Below, piece after piece: positions 56,661-64,000 of a stretch of 64,000 nucleotides of DNA. The DNA is from Avena insularis. Lineage: Eukaryota > Streptophyta > Magnoliopsida > Poales > Poaceae. The translations under genes were made by a program, and so were the position numbers. Under the pieces are notes generated by a model. It saw only the letters and a program-made list of their open reading frames with translations. It was not told where the DNA came from and made no database searches. Each line of letters starts with the position of its first letter. Position 1 is the stretch's first letter. Location: contig CM042694.1 in assembly GCA_023614405.1 (NCBI GenBank), forward strand, positions 134,111,711 to 134,175,710, in the 5' to 3' direction.

Positions 56661-58037
56661 ATGCAGTGTCGTCTTTGGATGCCCTTGCTCAAATTGACAC
56701 CTTGGCACCGACCATAAGTTTCTTACTGTCTAAGAGAGAATTAATCCCAATATGGGGGATGGACATAGTTGCTACAATAGAGATGCTTGGAACCAGTGGA
56801 ACACACAAAGACCAAGCGCCTTCATTCCCCATTGCCTCCCAAGCCTAACCTTGATTGAGCATTGGAAGATGAACGCGATGTCAACATGAAAGAATCAAAT
56901 GACTAGAGATATGTTATTGAGGTTCAGTTTGCACCTATATAAAAAGAAAAGACTTGAAGTGGTTAGTGTGCATCTGTGAAACTTTTTATCTCCAAATTAT
57001 TAATAGGGATAGCTAGTCGCACTCTAGTAGTGTATTAGTGTCCACCTATTATTTCAGTCCTAGGATACTAAATTACCAGCAACCATCTATACAATTTGAC
57101 CTATTTATTTTGCTCACCGTGCAGAAGTACCATCACTCCCTAGAAATATGTACTCGTTTGCTCAGGCCCTGAAATAATCGAGCGACATGGCATCGGAGAT
57201 TCATTAGCTCCATTTTCTAATGTGTGCTTTGTTCTATGTTAATTATCCAATTTAAGGCATATGAAATACAAATCGAACCCTGAACTCGTAATCCTAGATG
57301 TTGGCACTCTGAATTTATCAATCTCGATCTATTCTAAACCTTGTACATGTTTTTCCACGCCAGAAAAAATAAAGTCAAATTCCTACTCTTACCGACAGCA
57401 CTCGAAATAGGCTTTCGTCCCGCTTTATAAATAAAAACAAACCGAACTTATACATAGTGATGAGGGGAACCTCTTACAAAGCATATCAAAGATAAAAAGA
57501 AAGACTAGAATGGCCAAACATGCCACGAAAGGCGTCAAAACAAGACCGAGGGATACCAAAACTCCACGACAACTCTAGCCATCATTCATGCTGACGTCCT
57601 TTCTACACGCCATTACCAACCATGCTGGCACCCGCCTCCGCAGCCATGCCGAAGCTCGTGCTAACCAACACTGTCGCGCCGTGCCTCGTGTTGGGCCAGC
57701 ACCGTCTGCGAACCATGAATGCCAGTGCGTGGCATTGTCGTCGCAGCCGAGCCAACAATGAGTACATACTACCCGTACGTACACTTACAATCGTTACAAA
57801 TTAGTTGATCATAAGTGTTTTATACAATGCTAAATATAAAGCTAATTACTCGTTTAGTATTTGTAGAAGACCATCATGCCCTTAGTTAAGAAGTGACATC
57901 GTGTGTTCTCAACCATCGCTGTGTTTCGGTTTTGAAGTGTTTTGAGAGAGGGTTGTACTGGAGAAAGTATAGTCTTGTATACTCCATGGATTAATGATCC
58001 TTTCAATGCTAGGGTGGAGATATAGCCTCAAACTTTA
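56661..58037 (+). repeat. Duplicated host-like segment, copy A'
   Basis: It is the direct partner of 47022-48443. Its first 188 bases are an open frame without the stop seen in copy A: SSLDALAQIDTLAPTISFLL, SKRELIPIWGMDIVATIEML and, ending at 56848, SFPIASQA. I do not recognise the protein. The left border coincides with the end of the broken Gypsy. The right border is the TTA target of the Harbinger-like element at 58038. Confidence 0.8.
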
Positions 58038-58843
58038 GAGCATATCTAGCAGATACCGCATATCGCGGTACCGCAAAAGGCGGATGCGGTAAACCGGAAA
58101 CCCTTTTTGCGGTATGGAAAAACACGGGGCGTAATAAATTCACTTCATCCAAACTGCATATTTAAAATTCATCACACATTGGCGCCAGATTACATAGAGG
58201 AGGATTTTGATCATATAGATCTACATATATAGTTTAGCAGAATTGATGCCGCGCCCTGCATCCATACTTCACCTAACATCTGCTTATTACCGGCGGTACC
58301 TATTCTCACCTGATCATCATCGGCGGCGGCGCTTACTCCTCGGCGGTTGCCGGGTTGCCAAAGTCGTCTGCCATGAAGTACTTGTCGGGTAGGTGGGCTT
58401 CTAGGGCCTCGAGCCGCTCGCTTTGCTCGCGGAAGGAGATGCGGCAAGCATGGAGAAAGTCGCGCTTCTCCGCCCTGCGCGCGTCGTGGAGTTTCTTCCG
58501 GTGCTGCACGATCTGCATCACCGCGGTGCACAACGAGTGGTATTTGGCCTCAGTGAGCAAGACCGCCTCCTGCTCGTCGTTGACACCGGCTCACGGACGA
58601 CCGGCGGAAGGGCGCACATATCCGCCAGGAGGAGCTCTTCTGCCTCGTCGGCGGCATTGTCGGGCGGAAACAGGGGGACGGGTGCGGTCACGGCCGCCGC
58701 CGCTCTGTCCCTGCAGGGGATGCGCTCGTGCTCCCCCTCCACCGACGGGGTCGGCAGGCGAGCTCGCCGCCTAGAGCTCCTCCACCTCAGACGGCAGCGG
58801 CACCGGCAGTCGCATCCGCCCAAATCGCGGCTCAATTGGCCGG
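58038..58843 (-). mobile_element. Harbinger-like element, one end visible
   Basis: The terminus GAGCATATCTAGCAGATACC follows TTA (58035-58037), and copy A shows the empty site. Its other end lies beyond the Gypsy inserted at 58844. It carries the gene relic below on the minus strand. Confidence 0.6.
58333..58835 (-). pseudogene. Repeat-associated hypothetical gene relic, minus strand
   Basis: The upstream frame gives AADEAEELLLADMCALPPV (about 58590-58650). After a frameshift near 58580 the frame gives EAKYHSLCTAVMQIVQHRKK, LHDARRAEKRDFLHACRISF and REQSERLEALEAHLPDKYF, ending ADDFGNPATAEE at 58333. The charged, coiled-coil-like body with an ADDFGNPAT end is one I recall from hypothetical proteins linked to Triticeae DNA transposons. 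Function unknown. Truncated upstream by the Gypsy LTR. Confidence 0.5.
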
Positions 58844-60233
58844 TGATACGTCCAAAACGTATCTACTTTTCCGAACACTTTTGCTATTGTTTCTCCTCTA
58901 TACTTGTGTGATTTGGATGCAACTAATGCGGACTGACGCTGTTTTCAGCAGAATTGCCTTGGTGTCTACTTTTTGTGCAGAAAATCAACTATCAGGAAAA
59001 TTCCGGAAAATATGCCAAAAATCCTATTTCACCCGAAGACTCCAGGAGCCAGAATATGAGACGGAGAAGAGCCAGGAGGTGGCCACACCACCTGGTGGCG
59101 CGGGCCAGGCCAGGCCGCGCCAGGGGGTGGTGTGGGCCCCCCAGGTACCCCCTCGGCCTCTCTCTTCGCCTATAAGGAGCCTTCTGACCTAAAAACTTCG
59201 GGGGGTTCGACGTTTTTCCAGAAGGAGTTCCGTTCTGCCGCCACCACTAGATTCCACGAAACAGCATGCAAACTCCGTTCGGCACTCGCGGGACAGGGAA
59301 TTGGAGGAGATCATCGCCATCATCATCACCATCGCTTATCCATCGACCATCCATGTTTCCCCCATCTATGAGTGAGTAATCCCCCGCTATAGGCTATGGG
59401 GATGGTAGGGATTGGATGAGATCGTTCATGTAATGGCATCAGATTGTTAGGGCATGGTGCCTTGTATCTTTTATTAGTGCTTTATGACTTTGTTGCGACT
59501 TGTTGTGCTTAATGCTTGTCACTAGGGCCCGAGTGCCATGATTTCAGATCTAAACATGTTATTGATTCATTATGATAGTATTGTTTTTGGTCTTATCTGC
59601 AAGTTGTATACACACGTTGTTGTCCGGAACCTATGGCCCCGAAGTGACAGAAATCGGGATAACCAGAAGGGAATGGCTTTGGTGTGAGGATCACATGTGT
59701 TCACAGAGTGTTAATGCTTTGCTCCGGTGCTCTATTAAAAGGAGCACCTTAATTGCTAGTAGTTCTCTAGAGGCCCCGCTGCAAATGGGCTGGCAGGACA
59801 AAAGATGTTGTGCAAGTTCTCAATGCGAGCACGTATGACTATATATGGAACACATGCCTAGGATTGTCTAGTACTTGGATGCTTTATCTTATTTATCTGC
59901 AATTTCCCTATGTTCGGATTGTTATGTGAATTGTTTTGTCCATGCAACGCCCGTCCATCCATCCCTATGCCTACCGTACTCGAATCCCACTGTTTACTGC
60001 TTTTGTTACTACTGTCTTTGCTTTACTACTGCTGTTACTTTACTATTCCTACTACAAAACTGTTGCTACTGATAAACTGTTGTGAGCAAGATTGTTTCCA
60101 GGTGCAGCTAAATTGACAACTAAGTTGTTAAGGCTGATAAATATTCTTTGGCTCCTCTTGTGTCGAATCAATAAATTAGGTTTCACTACCCTCGAAAATA
60201 CTGCGATACACCCCATATACTTGTGGGTCATCA
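58844..60233 (+). repeat. Gypsy 5' LTR (1390 bp)
   Basis: It starts TGATACGTCCAAAACGTATC and ends TGTGGGTCATCA, followed by 11 bases and a primer site. It includes a GC-rich block at about 59070-59150. Frames inside it (for example 58728-59192) are not conserved and are not called. Confidence 0.85.
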
Positions 60234-60244
60234 AGACTATTTTC

Positions 60245-60262
60245 TGGCGCCGTTGCCGGGGA
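60245..60262 (+). other. Primer binding site (tRNA-Asp type of Athila-like Gypsy)
   Basis: TGGCGCCGTTGCCGGGGA is the usual primer site of Athila-like elements. Confidence 0.85.
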
Positions 60263-60322
60263 GCATAGCTTTATTTATCAAGCACACTTGGATTCTCTAT
60301 TGTTCGCTGCTATACATCCATC

Positions 60323-61936
60323 ATGGGTAAGTCTCGTGATGGCACGGTTCCTATTTTACCATCCACTACAAGAAGAGACACGGTTCTAAATACCTCTGCT
60401 GAATCTGAAACTTCTGATGCTTATGATGTTGCTTCTACTGTGCTTGATAAGAGTGGTTCATTAGGTCCTTTGCTAGATGCGACGATTGCTAGAACTATAG
60501 CTGGAAATACCGAAACTCCTAATGAAGACACTACCACACCTATTAGCTCACCTGAGTCTAGTGAGAGTTATGATATTGAAGACGGTTATGTTGAGATGAC
60601 CGATGAATTTATTAAAGAATGTAAGAACACCCATGATAGGAGCGCTGCTAAGAGTCTCCTTGAGAGGCATACTATTAGACCCAAATTATCTCCTGCTGCT
60701 AAGTTTACTGCTTCTCCCATAAACATTATAGATGAAGATTATGATTTCTCTCTCGATCTATCTTACATAGCTATTGTCGAGAAAGAAACTTTTTGTGGGA
60801 CTAAGAATAAAAGTGCGGTAGCACATATGAATGAACTTTCTACCATGAGTGGCTTGTTTTCTGATGATATTAAGATGCGTACTTACTTTGTTGCTAAGAT
60901 TTTTCCCTTTTCGCTGAAAGGAGAAGCTAAAACTTGGTTTAGTAATTTAACTCCTGGATCTATTGATAGCCCTGAGTGCTTGATTAGTACTTTCCTGCAG
61001 AAATATTTTCCTCCCAGTGCTAGACATGATATTTTGTAGGAACTTTTTGATTTTAAACAAGGAGAAAAAGAGGTATTGCCCGAATCTTGGGCAAGGTTTT
61101 GTGCTTTGATTCATGCACAAGCTGGAAGTCCATTACCTAAGAATGAGCTCCTTGATATATTTTATAATGGACTAACCGAGGAATCTAGGACATACCTAGA
61201 TAGTTGTGCTGATTGTGTTTTCAGGAATAGGACTCCTAAGGAAGCTGAGGAATTAATGGCTAAAATAAGCAAGAATTATGAAGATTGGACTCCTCCTAAA
61301 CAAGCTATACCTGAAGTAATTGGACCTGAACCATCTATTCCTATGCCTATTCCAACATCAAAGAAGAGGGGAGTTATTGAATTAAATGATGAAGTGATGA
61401 AGGAAGCTAAGAAATGTCTTAAGGAGAAGGGAATTAAAGATGTCAAGAATTTACCTCCTATAGAAGAATTATGTAAGCCTATTTCCTACTCATCCACTAT
61501 TGAGGTACACTCTCTCCAACACTTTGATGAAGGTGATATCCCTTACTCTAAACCTCCTGATCAATGCTTAGAAGAATTTGATATCTTTATTGTTAAGAAA
61601 GATAACTTTAATAAAAGGGTACAAAATCATCTAATGGAAAACACTAGAGCTATTGTTGAGTTGAAAGATATTGTGGAAAGAACCTCTAATGATGTTAAAA
61701 TGATTGTTAAACACTTTCAAATGGTTCAAACTCAAATAGATCAACTCGTTAAAGTGCAAAACGACTTGCTAGTTAATGCTGCTAAAGAAAAACATGCTTA
61801 TGAAATTAGAACTAGAACTGGTGCTGCTACCCAGGATCCTCTATATCCTGAGGGGCATCCCAAAAGAATTGAGCAGGATTCTCAACAAGCTAAAAATAGT
61901 GGTTCTACTCGTAAGAAAAGGAAAAAAGAAACATAA
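60323..61936 (+). pseudogene. Gypsy gag with one internal stop
   Basis: The frame starts ATG at 60323 (MGKSRDGTVPILPSTTRRD). The capsid domain (retrotransposon gag) lies at about residues 190-330: FSLKGEAKTWFSNLTPGS, CLISTFLQKYFPPSARHD, then a TAG at 61037-61039, then FKQGEKEVLPESWARFCALI and FYNGLTEESRTYLDSC. A charged region (ELKDIVERTSNDVKMIVKHF) may be coiled. A frameshift near 61930 moves the reading frame for about 120 bases. Apart from the stop and frameshift it is well preserved, suggesting a fairly young insertion. Confidence 0.85.
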
Positions 61937-62914
61937 AACTGTTGTAGAACCCTCTGAACCTGCTATAGATCCTAATAGTATATCTATCTCTGATGCTGAA
62001 ACTGAAAGTGATAATGAAGAAAATGTTGTTCCTGATGAAGAAAAGTTGAAGAAGAACCTGAAAACCACACTAAGAATACTAAATACACCAAAGAAGATTT
62101 TATATCTAAGAAACATGGTAGTGAAAGAGAACCTTGGGTCCAAAAACCTATGCCTTTCCCTAATAAGAAACACAAGTCAAAGGAAGATGAACACTATAAT
62201 AATTTTTGTGAGTGGATGAAGCCTTTATTCTTGCAAATTCTTTTGATTGATGCTATTAAATTGCCTCCTTACTCAAAGTATATGAAGGACATTGTCTCGA
62301 ATAAAAGGAAGATTCCTAATGAAGAAATTTCTACTTTGCTTGCTAATTATTCCTTCAATGGTAAGGTTCCTAAGAAACTTGGAGACCCAGGGATTCCAAC
62401 TATCCCTTGCTCTATTAAGAATAGTTATGTTAGAACTTCTTTGTGTGATTTGGGAGCTGGAGTTAGTGTTATGCCTTTCTCTCTGTATAAGAGGCTTCAA
62501 CTTGAAAAATTAATACCAACTGATATATCTTTGCAAATGGCTGATAAATCTACCACTATTCCTGTGGGTATATGTGAGGATGTACCTGTTCATGTGGCTC
62601 ACAATTGCTTGATATTGACTGATTTTGTTGTGCTTGAAATGCCCGAAGATGATAATATGTCTATTATTCTTGGGAGACCTTTTCTTAATACTGTAGGAGC
62701 TGTTATTAATTGTAATCAAGGAAAGGTGACCTTCAATGTTAATGACAAGGAACATACTGTCTATTTCCCCAAGAAGATTGAAAGGACTTATGGTTTGAAT
62801 TCAATTGAACATGTTGAAGGCATTCAAGTTGGAGAAATATATTGTCCCATACCAAGAGAAAAATTTGAAACTATTATGATTGGGACCATTGCTATCAAGG
62901 TTGAGGTAACATAA
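61937..62914 (+). pseudogene. Gypsy acidic linker and retropepsin-like protease
   Basis: An acidic linker (DPNSISISDAETESDNEENV) is read in one frame to about 62045. After a second frameshift the frame from 62050 gives KSKEDEHYNNFCEWMKPLFL and the protease domain: the active-site region LCDLGAGVSVMPFSLYKRL (about 62437-62495) and the ILGRPFLNTVGAVI strand (about 62665-62710). It ends at a TAA at 62912-62914 (IAIKVEVT). The protease would mature Gag. No RT follows. Confidence 0.8.
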
Positions 62915-63753
62915 TCATTAGTGGAATACAAAGTTTTGTCTCATATGCAATTGTTTTGGTAGCAAGACTTTATCGACCTTGTTAACAAAAGGATTCCATT
63001 GAACAAAACAATGTTTTCATTATGATTATCTCCGTTTATTTCTATCCTTTGCATTTTAGTTTTTGCTTTCGTTTAGTTTTCTTTTTGTTGTTAGTTGCTT
63101 GCATGTTAGAACTTCTGAAGTTCTAGCCTTGTTTTGTCCTTGCATAATGTTTTCAAAAAAAAATCTGTCTGTCAGAAAAATCATTCTTCTATTTCTGAAA
63201 ATTGCCCAAAAATAAAGTGTCTCAGAAAATTCATATTAAATTTTTACGTGAAAAAAGGGGCAGAGGAGTACCTGGGAGGTACCAGGGGGGCCCACCAGGC
63301 AGGCACACCACATGGTGGCGCGGCCAGCCTTGGGTGGCGCCATGCCCTGGTCTGGGCCACCCCTGGCCCCCCACTAACTCTCTCACCTGCCACTTTATTC
63401 TCTCTCCCGAGTAAGCTCCAGTTCATATCTCAAAATCGTGTTCTTGCTGTGCTTGCTCTTGATTTTTTCGATCTCCTTGCCCAGCCCATCTTTTTTGCTG
63501 AAATTTGGAGCATTTGTTCCCTGGTATGTGACTCCTCCCCTTGTCCAAGTAGATTTGTGTTTAGTGGATTATATGTTAAGTATTTTTTTGCTGTAGGTGA
63601 CTGGTTATGAGAGCTTGTAAGCTTGTTTGATGCTTAGAGATATAGTTTTGATGCATGTTTAGGCCTCTTGCAAGTCCCTATGAGTAGAATCCTTCATTAT
63701 ATTTACTTTGCAATCACTTGTTTGATAGGTGTTTAAATATTAGAATACCAAGC
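62915..63753 (+). other. Gypsy spacer without RT or integrase
   Basis: T-rich sequence (62990-63130) is followed by a GC-rich block at 63240-63370 with GTACCTGGGAGGTACC and CACACCACATGGTGGCGCGG words similar to those in the LTR near 59070-59110. Frames here (158 and 70 codons) overlap each other and show no domain. Confidence 0.6.
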
Positions 63754-63969
63754 ATGAACAACCATACTTTTGGAGAGATATTTGAGAGTGATGCACCTAG
63801 GAGGTCGAGGCCCTCAAGAATAGCCTCTCAAGCTAGGCCATCATACAATGAAGATCTCATTGCAACTCGTATTGGTAGTGAAAGGGATGATGGGGATGCT
63901 CACCCATCCTCTTTTCCTTGTTTTACTTTCTTACAAGTTCAGGTATTCTTGATGATTTCTTGCTACTGA
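63754..63969 (+). CDS. Start of the 3' frame of the Gypsy element, unknown function
   Basis: From ATG at 63754 the frame reads MNNHTFGEIFESDAPRRSRP and SRIASQARPSYNEDLIATRI for 71 codons to a stop at 63967. Athila-like elements carry an extra frame after pol, sometimes called env-like. The position fits, but nothing in this peptide proves that role. The TTACAAG|TTCAG context near 63940 may be a splice border. Confidence 0.4.
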   Translation: MNNHTFGEIFESDAPRRSRPSRIASQARPSYNEDLIATRIGSERDDGDAHPSSFPCFTFLQVQVFLMISCY

Positions 63970-64000
63970 TCGAGAGGGTTGGTTTGACCTCATATATGCA

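Larger units (their letters stand above)
58844..64000 (+). mobile_element. Athila-like Gypsy element, 3' end outside the window
   Basis: Order: LTR, primer site, gag, protease, non-coding spacer, start of a further frame. No RT, RNase H or integrase appears between the protease end (62914) and the window edge, which is where pol should follow. LTR start and gene order recall Triticeae Sabrina-type elements, a tentative name. The left flank GCCGG (58839-58843) is the expected target duplication; its partner is not visible. Confidence 0.8.

Noticed and set aside
61776..62219. 147-codon frame overlapping gag
   Set aside because: Only the part from about 61930 to 62045 is the real gag-protease linker after a frameshift. 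The rest is a shadow.

Overview
The window looks like nuclear DNA from a grass, most likely a Triticeae species (wheat, barley or Aegilops type). The evidence is the repeat content: Copia elements whose LTR begins TGAAGGAAATATGCCC and whose leader carries a tRNA-iMet-type primer site, as in the BARE/Angela/WIS group; an Athila-like Gypsy element with a TGATACGTCC LTR and a TGGCGCCGTTGCCGGGGA primer site; RNase-H-bearing LINEs; and Stowaway, Tourist/Harbinger, hAT and Mutator-type DNA elements with recognisable target-site duplications. These family names come from memory of grass repeats, not from a search. I found no intact host gene, rRNA gene, CRISPR array or prokaryotic-type operon. Nearly every reading frame of any length belongs to a broken transposon gene.

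Layout. 1-5247: 3' end of a LINE, split inside its RNase H domain by a 4.0 kb TG...CA element (1007-5022). 5634-7562 and 14585-16680: two related, 5'-truncated LINEs. Between them lies AT-rich DNA with a MITE (11933-12287) and a few exon-like islands. 18527-29874: a Copia array with three LTRs and two internal regions, the second internal region truncated. 29875-31206: end of a Harbinger-like element with a repeat-associated gene relic. 31417-32482: a hAT-type element with an 8-bp duplication. 33590-35060: an old copy of a repeated host-like segment. 35340-39638: a non-autonomous Mutator-like element with a 9-bp duplication, long terminal inverted repeats and an internal inverted duplication of an unidentified gene-like fragment. 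41804-43743: a Tourist MITE interrupted by a solo Copia LTR. 43931-44852: a Harbinger deletion derivative. 47022-48443 and 56661-58037: a direct duplication bracketing a Gypsy LTR region that itself contains a second, frameshifted Copia. 58038-58843: the start of a Harbinger-like element, cut by a Gypsy element (58844 to beyond the window) that carries gag and protease but shows no reverse transcriptase in the visible part.

How the parts relate. Nesting gives a partial order of events: LINE before the 4 kb element; Tourist before the solo LTR; Mutator element before the Stowaway in its left TIR; Gypsy LTR before the short-LTR Copia; duplicated host-like segment before the Harbinger element, and that before the last Gypsy. 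Besides the transposons, at least four diverged copies of one host-like segment end in a similar short C-terminal peptide. A second pair of diverged segments lies at 10.9 kb and 40.05 kb. These suggest that the locus was once a small tandem gene cluster, now reduced to relics and inflated by insertions.
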